DNA from: Orrella daihaiensis
GTDB lineage: Bacteria > Pseudomonadota > Gammaproteobacteria > Burkholderiales > Burkholderiaceae_B
NCBI RefSeq assembly: GCF_022811525.1
Contig: NZ_CP063982.1
Location: forward strand, 2,108,001 to 2,172,000
Length of the DNA: 64,000 nucleotides
Direction of reading: 5' to 3'
A model generated the notes under the pieces. It searched no databases. It had not been told where the DNA came from and saw only the letters and a list, made by a program, of their open reading frames with translations. Of this stretch, positions 50,969-57,894 are shown one piece after another. Made by a program: the position numbers and the translations under genes. Positions within the stretch are counted from its first letter, which is position 1. The number at the start of each line of letters is the position of its first letter.

Positions 50969-51526
50969 ATGAACAAGCCCTCAAAATTCGCTCTGGCATT
51001 TGCCTTCGCTGCCGTGACAGCAACCGGTGCTGCTACCGCTCAGTCAAACGACAACTGGGTCAGCAACTTCGGTGAGATCGTAAAGAGTAACTACGGTCTT
51101 TGCTGGCAAGATAACTTCTGGACGCCTGCTACTGCAGACCCACGTTGCGTCGAGAAGAAAGCCGCACCTGTTTCGGACAAGGTTGTTTTTAACGCCGACA
51201 CCTTCTTCGATTTCGACAAGTACAACCTGAAGCCTGAGGGTCGTCAGTTGCTTGACCAGGTTGCTGCTCAGGTGAACACCATTGCTCTGGAAACAGTTAT
51301 TGCTGTTGGTTACACCGACTCGATCGGTTCTGACGCCTACAACCTCGGTTTGTCCGAGCGTCGTGCTAACGCTGTGAAGGCCTACTTGGTCTCCAAAGGC
51401 GTTGCTGCTGACCGTATCTACACGGAAGGTAAGGGCAAGGCTGATCCAATCGCCTCCAACGCCACTGCCGAAGGTCGCGCCAAGAACCGTCGCGTGGAAG
51501 TTGAAATCGTGGGTAGCCGCAAGTAA
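50969..51526 (+). CDS. ompA: OmpA-family outer membrane protein
   Basis: The 185-residue product has a Sec signal peptide (1-25, cleaved after ATAQ or nearby), a short region with two Cys (GLCW and PRCVE, a possible disulfide) and a C-terminal OmpA peptidoglycan-binding domain (about 70-182) with VGYTDSIGSDAYN, LSERRANAVKAYL and NRRVEVEI. There is no N-terminal beta-barrel of the E. coli OmpA type; this short form is common in Burkholderiales. It should anchor the outer membrane to peptidoglycan. GAGGAG lies 5-6 bp before the ATG. A strong terminator follows. Confidence 0.95.
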   Translation: MNKPSKFALAFAFAAVTATGAATAQSNDNWVSNFGEIVKSNYGLCWQDNFWTPATADPRCVEKKAAPVSDKVVFNADTFFDFDKYNLKPEGRQLLDQVAAQVNTIALETVIAVGYTDSIGSDAYNLGLSERRANAVKAYLVSKGVAADRIYTEGKGKADPIASNATAEGRAKNRRVEVEIVGSRK

Positions 51527-51542
51527 TTCGGTCCCAGATCTG

Positions 51543-51574
51543 AAAAAAGACCTCCCTCGGGAGGTCTTTTTTTT
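51543..51574 (+). terminator. Rho-independent terminator of ompA
   Basis: A stem of AAAAAAGACCTCC against GGAGGTCTTTTTT with a CTCG loop runs into an 8-T tract. It is 16 bp after the ompA stop. Confidence 0.95.
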
Positions 51575-51754
51575 GCCAATCTTTTTTAGCCATCCCATCG
51601 GGCTACTGCCATCGGCGATCGCAATGCATTGCTGTGCACGCTTGCAATTGCGTTATACAGGCAAGCTCGGCTCACTCTTAAACCACTTTGTGGGTTGCAG
51701 TAAGCCTTGCCAACTTAAACAATCTGCGACAATGTGTGCATCGAACGCCTAGAC

Positions 51755-52513
51755 ATGAGCATCATGAGCAAATTGGAAAGTAACCTCCCTTCAGAGATCA
51801 ACGTTGATCCAGCTGAGATCGAAAAATTCAGCGCACTGGCATCGCGCTGGTGGGATCCCAATAGCGAATTCAAACCACTGCACGCAATTAACCCCTTACG
51901 TTTGGGTTGGATTCAGGAAATGATCAATCCGGCCTCCCCTGACCTGGCTTTACAGGGCAAAACGGTGCTTGATGTTGGTTGTGGCGGGGGTATTTTGGCC
52001 GAAGCCATGGCCGTGGCAGGTGGCACGGTCAGTGGCATTGATCTAGCAGAGAAGTCTCTAACGGTTGCCAAACTGCACAGTCTTGAGTCTGGCGTGAAGG
52101 TCAAGTATGAAAGCATCAGCGCCGAGGCGCTTGCCATCAGAGAGTCGGCTAGCTTTGATGTGGTCACGTGTATGGAAATGCTGGAGCACGTACCTGACCC
52201 CGCTTCTATCGTTCAAGCCTGTGCAACGCTCACCAAACCCGGTGGTTGGCTGTTTTTCTCGACGATCAATCGCAATCCCAAGTCCTTTTTATTTGCGATT
52301 ATTGGTGCGGAATACGTTTTAAAACTTCTGCCAAAGGGTACTCATAGTTGGGAAGCCTTTATCAAACCTAGCGAACTGGCAGACGCTTGCCGTATGGCAG
52401 ATTTGCAAGTCCAGACCCTTATCGGCATGACTTACAACCCCTTCACAGAGGTTTATAAGCTCGGCTCAGACAGCAGCGTGAACTACCTCATGGCCGTGCG
52501 CAAGCCTGACTGA
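51755..52513 (+). CDS. ubiG: Ubiquinone biosynthesis O-methyltransferase
   Basis: The 252-residue product methylates two intermediates of ubiquinone synthesis. SAM-binding motif I is VLDVGCGGGILAEAMA (about 69-84), with SGIDLAEKSL and the later VTCMEMLEHVPDP. The N-terminal segment NVDPAEIEKFSALASRWWDP is typical of UbiG. Start at 51755 (MSIMSK) is chosen for family length; another ATG at 51764 and an upstream GTG at 51734 are possible because no ribosome site stands out. Confidence 0.94.
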   Translation: MSIMSKLESNLPSEINVDPAEIEKFSALASRWWDPNSEFKPLHAINPLRLGWIQEMINPASPDLALQGKTVLDVGCGGGILAEAMAVAGGTVSGIDLAEKSLTVAKLHSLESGVKVKYESISAEALAIRESASFDVVTCMEMLEHVPDPASIVQACATLTKPGGWLFFSTINRNPKSFLFAIIGAEYVLKLLPKGTHSWEAFIKPSELADACRMADLQVQTLIGMTYNPFTEVYKLGSDSSVNYLMAVRKPD

Positions 52514-52558
52514 CTTAAAAACGTTGTTAGCTTCCCTAAAACTCAGTATTTGCCACAT

Positions 52559-52586
52559 TTGAAAGCATCGCTTGCCAAGCTATAAT
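52559..52586 (+). promoter_or_regulatory. Sigma-70 promoter of hicB
   Basis: TTGAAA (52559-52564) and TATAAT (52581-52586) are 16 bp apart, a near-consensus pair. It lies about 35 bp upstream of the hicB ATG, so the leader is short. Confidence 0.8.
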
Positions 52587-52617
52587 GATTTTCTTTTTGG
52601 CAACTAAAATTTGGCAA
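52572..52617 (+). promoter_or_regulatory. Operator-like TTGGCAA repeats over the hicB promoter
   Basis: A TTGCCAA half-site (52572-52578) lies in the promoter spacer, and two direct TTGGCAA copies (52597-52603 and 52611-52617, 14 bp apart) follow the -10. This layout would suit autorepression by HicB, but binding is not shown. Confidence 0.5.
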
Positions 52618-52621
52618 CACC

Positions 52622-53026
52622 ATGAAATCAACGCTTTTAGGTCATAAGGGTTACCACGGTTCGATCGAGCCATCAGTGCGCGACGGTCAGCTCAAAGGGC
52701 ATATCTTGTTTATTGAAGATACGGTTGCCTACGCCGCACCCACTATCCCTGAACTGCAGCGTGCTTTTGAGCAAGCTGTCGACGATTACCTCGAAGACTG
52801 TGCTCGCACAGGTAAATTTCCTCAACGACCCTTTAAGGGTCAGTTTAATGTACGTATCGCGCCACACCTTCATCAAACAGCGGTTTTACGTGCAGAAGCA
52901 GAAGGGACATCACTTAACAACGTAGTGGTCCGAGCTTTGCGCAACTTTTTGCAGGAGGCTGAATTACCTCATTGCGAAAAGTCAGAGCAACCACCCGTCA
53001 CCGAAACCGATCGTGAGGCCGCCTGA
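52622..53026 (+). CDS. hicB: HicB-family antitoxin, solitary
   Basis: The 134-residue product has a HicB-type N-terminal domain (YHGSIEPSVRDGQLKGHILF, about 11-60) and a C-terminal ribbon-helix-helix/Arc-like domain (FNVRIAPHLHQTAVLRAEAE, SLNNVVVRALRNFL), the usual layout of HicB antitoxins that bind DNA. No hicA toxin gene lies on either side, so it is an orphan or a regulator that has taken on another role. It is inserted between ubiG and gph, which are usually neighbours in related bacteria. A near-consensus promoter and operator-like repeats precede it. Confidence 0.85.
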   Translation: MKSTLLGHKGYHGSIEPSVRDGQLKGHILFIEDTVAYAAPTIPELQRAFEQAVDDYLEDCARTGKFPQRPFKGQFNVRIAPHLHQTAVLRAEAEGTSLNNVVVRALRNFLQEAELPHCEKSEQPPVTETDREAA

Positions 53027-53072
53027 CCCAATCAAAACCATTCGCGCACCAAGGTTTTAAAACACTGCATAC

Positions 53073-53118
53073 GCCGCCCCGTACAATCATGTCCTAATCA
53101 GGCTCGGGGCGGTTTTTT
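53073..53118 (+). terminator. Rho-independent terminator between hicB and gph
   Basis: An 8-9-bp GC-rich stem (CCGCCCCG / CGGGGCGG) with a 23-base loop is followed by six T. It ends 14 bp before the gph start, so gph needs readthrough or a promoter inside this short region. Confidence 0.75.
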
Positions 53119-53132
53119 GACAGGTGAATTGA

Positions 53133-53798
53133 ATGACGCGACTGGTTTTATTCGACTTCGATGGCACGTTTGCCGACACAGCACCAGACATGGCTGCAGC
53201 AGCCAACCGGTTACGTTTGGCTCGCGGTATGCCGGCACTGCCAATTGAACAGTTACGCCCATTCGTATCGATGGGTGCGCGGGGCATGGTCAAAGCCTCG
53301 CTTGGCTTTGAGCCTGATCACCCAGAGTTTGAAGACGCTCGCGTGGCCTTTTTGGCGGACTATGAGCAAAACAGCACCACAGATACCGTGATATTTGAGG
53401 GCATTAGCGAATTGCTTGACAACATCCGGACTGCGCAAATGCGCTGGGGTATTGTCACCAACAAACACACCCGGTATGCAGAGCCAATCGTGGCCTGGCT
53501 AAACCTTCCAGACTGTGCCACTTTGGTGTGTGGTGACACCCTTGAATTCGCCAAACCTCACCCCCTGCCCCTGCGACACGCTGCAAAAGAAGCTGGGTTT
53601 GAGACCCACGAGTGTTTTTACGTGGGAGACGACATACGCGACATTCAGGCCGCCCAAGCAGCCGGGATGCCATCGATTGCAGCAGCCTACGGCTATTGCG
53701 GCACCGAACTGCCTGTGCATAGCTGGGGTGCTGACGCTATCGTTGATCATCCCTCACTTATCTGGGATGTCATTCAGAATCGCATCAGCCGCAGCTAA
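53133..53798 (+). CDS. gph: Phosphoglycolate phosphatase (HAD family)
   Basis: The 221-residue product is a haloacid dehalogenase-type phosphatase. Catalytic motif I is LFDFDGTFADTAPD (nucleophile Asp), motif II is VTNKHT, motif III has the Lys in FAKPHPLPL, and motif IV is YVGDDIRDIQAA. It should remove 2-phosphoglycolate made during DNA repair or metabolism; HAD specificity is not certain from sequence. AGGTGAATTGA precedes the ATG. A terminator lies directly upstream. Confidence 0.9.
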   Translation: MTRLVLFDFDGTFADTAPDMAAAANRLRLARGMPALPIEQLRPFVSMGARGMVKASLGFEPDHPEFEDARVAFLADYEQNSTTDTVIFEGISELLDNIRTAQMRWGIVTNKHTRYAEPIVAWLNLPDCATLVCGDTLEFAKPHPLPLRHAAKEAGFETHECFYVGDDIRDIQAAQAAGMPSIAAAYGYCGTELPVHSWGADAIVDHPSLIWDVIQNRISRS

Positions 53799-53817
53799 CA
53801 AGACCACACCCGACTAA

Positions 53818-54402
53818 CTATTGCCGATCACCGGCCGCTGGCATCAGTTGGGCCAAACGGGTTGCCACAAAAGCAGCAATCAAGGCCTTTATCACATCGC
53901 CTGGCATAAAAATAGCAACCGCAAGCACAGCTTTAGACAGGGGCGTATCAGTCACCATTGCTAACCAAGGCACACCAATGACATAAACCGTCAGGGCTCC
54001 GCCGAGTATCGATGCTGTGAGGTTACTGGCAAATATTTGGGCGCCGCTACGCTGGCCTTGCGCAAGTTGCATTGAGCGTCTGGCCATCCAGCCAGTCACA
54101 AAAGCCCCAGGTAAAAATCCCAACAAAAAGCCGCCCGTCGGTCCTGCAAAGACAGCCAAGCCACTACGCCCGCCGGGCAAGACCGGAAACCCCACCAAGG
54201 CAATCACGAGATATAACGCCATCGAGATCAGAGCCAGCCGTGGCCCAAGCACCAAGCCCGCAAGCATGACACCAAGGGTCTGTAGTGTCAGTGGAACTGG
54301 CACCAACGGCATTGGAATGGGCGGGATGATCGCAAACACAATCGTCAGCGACGTGAACAGCGCAATGTAGGTGATGTCTTTGGACGACAGTGACTGGGCC
54401 AT
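53818..54402 (-). CDS. bioY: Biotin ECF transporter substrate-binding component
   Basis: The 194-residue product is very hydrophobic with six membrane segments and the BioY family motifs: IPMPLVPVPLTLQTLGVMLA, GGRSGLAVFAGPTGGFLLGF, and MPGDVIKALIAA. It binds biotin in the membrane. The neighbours bioN and bioM supply the other two parts of the ECF transporter, so the operon is bioM-bioN-bioY. The ATG has no clear ribosome site. Confidence 0.94.
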   Translation of the reverse strand: MAQSLSSKDITYIALFTSLTIVFAIIPPIPMPLVPVPLTLQTLGVMLAGLVLGPRLALISMALYLVIALVGFPVLPGGRSGLAVFAGPTGGFLLGFLPGAFVTGWMARRSMQLAQGQRSGAQIFASNLTASILGGALTVYVIGVPWLAMVTDTPLSKAVLAVAIFMPGDVIKALIAAFVATRLAQLMPAAGDRQ

Positions 54403-54434
54403 GGCAGATACAAATTGGAATTAATGCCACAAGC

Positions 54435-55076
54435 TTACCGCATGTTGGATGACTCAGCGCATTGCCCTCTGGCGTCGATTGCTTCAGCGATCTCATCAGC
54501 ACGCTTGAGTGTTCTGGCCAGCATCGGTACAAGCAACGCATGAGGCCACGCACGCACACCCCGAGCAGCTTGAGCCTCACTGATTTCATGCCACTGCTCC
54601 ATCAGAACGGGCACCATTCTGAGCGACAGACCAAACGCAAGTGCAACTTTTTCCGGGTTAACCCAGCCACGACGACCTAATGGGGCGAGTATCCTCTCAA
54701 TGACTGCCATCATGGCACTGATCGGGGTGCTTGCCACCACAGCAAGCGCCGCCAACAATAGCGCCAAAAGACGAAACAACACCACCATGGCCTGATGAAG
54801 ACCGCTAAAGGCAGCCACGTATATGACGATCATTGCAATAGTGATCGCCAGCCACGAGGCTTGGCGCCATGCGCGCCAGCGCAATGGCCCTGTGACACTG
54901 CGCCAAACCACAGCCATCACAATGCTACTTGCGGCCAACACCCAAGGGTTCTGGACCATCACGAATGCAGTGGCCATGACAAGTAACGTCGCAAGTTTCA
55001 GCCCTGCAGGCCATCGATGCAACCAGGTCGCAGGGGTGTGGTCAGGGTGCTCAAAGTGCCAATTCACGCCTGGCAC
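54435..55076 (-). CDS. bioN: ECF transporter transmembrane (T) component
   Basis: The 213-residue product has about five membrane segments and the T-component features of CbiQ/BioN proteins, including the cytoplasmic coupling helices with ARGVRAWP and AIDARG. It joins the BioY binding component to the BioM ATPase. The likely start is GTG at 55076, overlapping bioM by 13 bp; a second GTG a few codons later is another option. Confidence 0.9.
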   Translation of the reverse strand: MPGVNWHFEHPDHTPATWLHRWPAGLKLATLLVMATAFVMVQNPWVLAASSIVMAVVWRSVTGPLRWRAWRQASWLAITIAMIVIYVAAFSGLHQAMVVLFRLLALLLAALAVVASTPISAMMAVIERILAPLGRRGWVNPEKVALAFGLSLRMVPVLMEQWHEISEAQAARGVRAWPHALLVPMLARTLKRADEIAEAIDARGQCAESSNMR

Positions 55077-55744
55077 CTGCGTTCATACCAAGCAATCGCC
55101 ACAGATGGTGTAGCGTCATGCACCACATGACCTTTATCGATGACCAATACTCTCTCGAAAGTCTCAAGCATTGCCAAGTCATGGGTCAGTACGATGGCTT
55201 GTTGTGGCAATTCTGACAGGATGCTTTGCAAGCGATTGCGGTAGCGCAAGTCAAGCTGAGCAGTAGGCTCATCAAGGATCATCAGCTTGGGGCTGCGACA
55301 CAAGGCGCCGGCCAGACTCACCAACTGCTTCTGCCCACCAGACAGTTGCGCGACTGGGCGTTTAGCCAAGTCTTGCATGTCCAGTACACCCAGTACCTCC
55401 ATGATCCGAGCCTGCCTATCCCTAGCGTGAGGCAAGATCGCCTTTAGACCAAAAGCGAGATCCTCATCAACCACAGGAAACACGATCTGATTGTCTGGAT
55501 TCTGAAATACAAAGGCGATTTGCTGACGCACCTCGGTCAGCCGTCCAGCAATATTTAAACCATCTATCCAGACTTCACCATCACTAGGCGTCAACAAACC
55601 ATTAATCAATCGTGCCAGAGAGCTTTTTCCCGCACCGTTATCCCCGATAATACCGATCCGGTGTTGGACAAGGCTAAGATTAAGGTCTTTAAGAATGGTG
55701 CGACCCGAGCGCTCAAGCGTGACCGATTTAAACTCGATTAACAT
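55064..55744 (-). CDS. bioM: ECF transporter ATPase
   Basis: The 226-residue product is an ABC ATPase with Walker A GDNGAGKSSLARL, Q-loop FVFQNPDNQIVFPVVDEDL, signature LSGGQKQLVSLAGAL, Walker B LMILDEPTAQLD and H-loop VLTHDL. It powers biotin uptake with bioN and bioY. It is divergent from msrB, with about 50 bp between the two starts. No BioR or other biotin operator was recognised there. Confidence 0.94.
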   Translation of the reverse strand: MLIEFKSVTLERSGRTILKDLNLSLVQHRIGIIGDNGAGKSSLARLINGLLTPSDGEVWIDGLNIAGRLTEVRQQIAFVFQNPDNQIVFPVVDEDLAFGLKAILPHARDRQARIMEVLGVLDMQDLAKRPVAQLSGGQKQLVSLAGALCRSPKLMILDEPTAQLDLRYRNRLQSILSELPQQAIVLTHDLAMLETFERVLVIDKGHVVHDATPSVAIAWYERRCQA

Positions 55745-55795
55745 GGCTGCTCGCGAAAGTTTTGATAGTGAATTGACAGTTCAACCCGAAAGAAC

Positions 55796-56200
55796 ATGAT
55801 GAACAAGATAAAAAAATCCGATGATCAGTGGCGTGAGATTCTAACGCCAGAAAGCTTTCATGTTACCCGCCAAAAAGGCACGGAACGTGCCTTCACCGGT
55901 CAATTTTGGGATCACCGCGCAAAAGGCATCTACCACTGTGTCTGCTGCAACACACCATTGTTTGCGTCAGACACCAAATTTGATGCCGGCTGTGGCTGGC
56001 CGAGTTACTTTGAACCGATTAACCCGGGTTGTGTGCGCGAGGAAACCGACTACAGTCACGGCATGGTTAGAACTGAGGTGTTGTGCAATATATGTGATGC
56101 TCATCTGGGTCATGTATTTCCCGATGGCCCACCACCGACAGGATTGCGATACTGCATCAATTCACTTTCACTGACTTTTGAGTCACTGGAAGGTCAATGA
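55796..56200 (+). CDS. msrB: Peptide-methionine (R)-S-oxide reductase
   Basis: The 134-residue product repairs methionine-R-sulfoxide in proteins. It has the zinc-binding pairs CVCC and CNIC, the fold landmark GCGWPSYFEPI and the catalytic Cys in RYCINSLSL. Two adjacent ATGs (55796 and 55799) are both possible; the ribosome site is weak (GAAAGA). It overlaps yciB by 4 bp (ATGA) and starts a four-gene operon with yciB, bolA and a parvulin. Confidence 0.95.
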   Translation: MMNKIKKSDDQWREILTPESFHVTRQKGTERAFTGQFWDHRAKGIYHCVCCNTPLFASDTKFDAGCGWPSYFEPINPGCVREETDYSHGMVRTEVLCNICDAHLGHVFPDGPPPTGLRYCINSLSLTFESLEGQ

Positions 56201-56787
56201 AAAAATTCCTGTTCGACCTGTTTCCACTGCTGCTGTTTTTTGTTGCCTATCGATTCGCAGATATCTATGTAGCGACTGCGGTGGCCATGGTAGCGGCTGT
56301 TGGCCAAATTGCCTACATCAAATTAACCGGACAAAAGATTGAGGCCATGCACTGGATCAATCTGGTGGTGATTGTTGTGTTCGGAGGCGCTACGCTTTGG
56401 TTGCAGAATGAAGCCTTCATTAAATGGAAGCCAACCGTGTTGTATTGGCTATTTGGCGGGATTTTGCTGGGTAGCCAATTAATCTTAGGCAAGAACCTTC
56501 TGCAAAAGTTACTGGCTGGCAAAGTAAAGCTCGCTGAGGCTGGTTGGCGTGGTCTGAACTGGAGTTGGGCCATCTTTTTCTTGTTTGCCGGCGCTTTGAA
56601 CCTGTTTGTGGCTTTCTCAGGTTTATTTAGCGAATCTGCATGGGTTAACTTTAAGGTATTCGGGTTGATGGGGCTGCTGGTCGTATTTGTGATTGCCCAG
56701 TCGCTTTGGCTATCCAAGCACATGATTGCCGATGACATTGATACCTCTGTGGAACCAAAAGGTAAATCCAATGACAAACCCACATGA
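56197..56787 (+). CDS. yciB: Inner membrane septation protein (YciB/IspZ)
   Basis: The 196-residue product has five membrane segments and the YciB family start MKKFLFDLFPLLLFFVAYRF. YciB is an inner-membrane protein linked to cell envelope and septation. GGAAGG lies just before the ATG. It overlaps msrB by 4 bp and bolA by 17 bp, so the operon is tightly packed. Confidence 0.92.
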   Translation: MKKFLFDLFPLLLFFVAYRFADIYVATAVAMVAAVGQIAYIKLTGQKIEAMHWINLVVIVVFGGATLWLQNEAFIKWKPTVLYWLFGGILLGSQLILGKNLLQKLLAGKVKLAEAGWRGLNWSWAIFFLFAGALNLFVAFSGLFSESAWVNFKVFGLMGLLVVFVIAQSLWLSKHMIADDIDTSVEPKGKSNDKPT

Positions 56788-57046
56788 AGCGCTTTTGCGT
56801 GAACGATTAAAGCAGCTTGAACCGACACTGCTCGAGATCGATGACGAATCCCATCTGCATGCTGGTCATGCCGGCAATCAGGGTGGGGCCAGTCATTTCA
56901 GGGTGTGGATAGAGGCAGATTGCTTTAATGGCAAAGGTAAGGTGGCCCAACACCGTCTGGTGTACGATTTGGTCAATGACCTGATGCCGTTTCCAATTCA
57001 CGCATTGGCGCTACAGACATCCATCCCTCAAAAAGGAAATTCATGA
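56771..57046 (+). CDS. bolA: BolA family protein
   Basis: The 91-residue product has the BolA fold and motifs HAGHAGNQGGASHFRVWI and VYDLVNDLMPFPIHALALQT. BolA proteins work with monothiol glutaredoxins in iron-sulfur trafficking and as regulators. The ATG at 56771 starts inside the end of yciB. It overlaps the downstream parvulin gene by 4 bp. Confidence 0.92.
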   Translation: MTNPHEALLRERLKQLEPTLLEIDDESHLHAGHAGNQGGASHFRVWIEADCFNGKGKVAQHRLVYDLVNDLMPFPIHALALQTSIPQKGNS

Positions 57047-57819
57047 AACGCTTTGCCCTCTTGATTGCAGCTGTCACGATTGCAGCACCTATCTATGCCC
57101 AAAACGTCGCCACGGTGAACGGGCAACCAATCACTCAACAAGCTTACGATCAGTTCATCAAACTCTTAAGCGCCCAGGGTGCACCGGATACCCCGCAATT
57201 ACGCGATCAAGTCAAAGAGGAAATGATCAATCGTCTGGTCATGGTTCAGGCCGCTGAAAAAGCTGGTATCACCAAGCAGCCTGATGTACAGACCGAACTT
57301 GAATTAGCCCGCCAAGGTATTTTGGTGCGAGCACTAATGGCCGACTACCTTGAAAAAAACCCAGTGACCGAAGAAAAAGTCAAAGCCGAGTACGAGAAAC
57401 TTAAAAAAGAACAGGGTGAAGTTCTTGAGTACAACGTGCGACACATACTGGTTGAGGATGAGGCAACAGCCAATAACCTGCAAAAGCAATTGAAAGATAA
57501 ATCAGCAAAGTTTGAAGACTTGGCAAAAGCCCAATCTAAAGACCCCGGCAGCGCAGCACAAGGCGGCAGCCTCGGTTGGGCATCTGCAGATAACTATGTC
57601 GCCCCGTTTGCTGAGGCAGTGAAAAATACCCCAAAGGGCCAGATGACTGACAAACCGGTACAGACCCAATTTGGATGGCATGTGATTGAAGTCGTTGACG
57701 CCCGCCCAATCGCTTTCCCGCCATTTGCTGAAGTACGTACACAGCTTGAAGAGATGATGCGCCAGCAAGCTCTGGTGCAATACCAGCAGAAGTTGCGTAG
57801 TGAAGCAAAGATCAATTAA
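57043..57819 (+). CDS. Periplasmic parvulin-type peptidyl-prolyl isomerase
   Basis: The 258-residue product has a Sec signal peptide (1-19, ending PIYA-Q), a SurA/PrsA-like N-terminal helical region (about 25-120) and a parvulin domain (about 130-225; YNVRHILVEDEATA, GGSLGWASADNYVAPF, TQFGWHVIEVV). It should help fold exported proteins. AAAAGGAAATTC precedes the ATG, which overlaps the bolA stop. A hairpin after the gene marks the end of the operon. Confidence 0.92.
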   Translation: MKRFALLIAAVTIAAPIYAQNVATVNGQPITQQAYDQFIKLLSAQGAPDTPQLRDQVKEEMINRLVMVQAAEKAGITKQPDVQTELELARQGILVRALMADYLEKNPVTEEKVKAEYEKLKKEQGEVLEYNVRHILVEDEATANNLQKQLKDKSAKFEDLAKAQSKDPGSAAQGGSLGWASADNYVAPFAEAVKNTPKGQMTDKPVQTQFGWHVIEVVDARPIAFPPFAEVRTQLEEMMRQQALVQYQQKLRSEAKIN

Positions 57820-57845
57820 AGACTACGCTTAGACGCAGACCCAAC

Positions 57846-57881
57846 AAGCGGGCCGCACGCCATTAAACGTCCGGCCCGCTT
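57846..57881. terminator. Bidirectional-type terminator between the parvulin and ligA genes
   Basis: A 10-bp GC-rich stem (AAGCGGGCCG / CGGCCCGCTT) with a 16-base loop lies between the convergent parvulin and ligA genes. It is symmetric, so either transcript could end here. Confidence 0.7.
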
Positions 57882-57894
57882 ATTGTGTAACCAC

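Noticed and set aside
51044..51598. 184-codon minus-strand frame over ompA
   Set aside because: It is antisense to a clear OmpA gene and covers its terminator.
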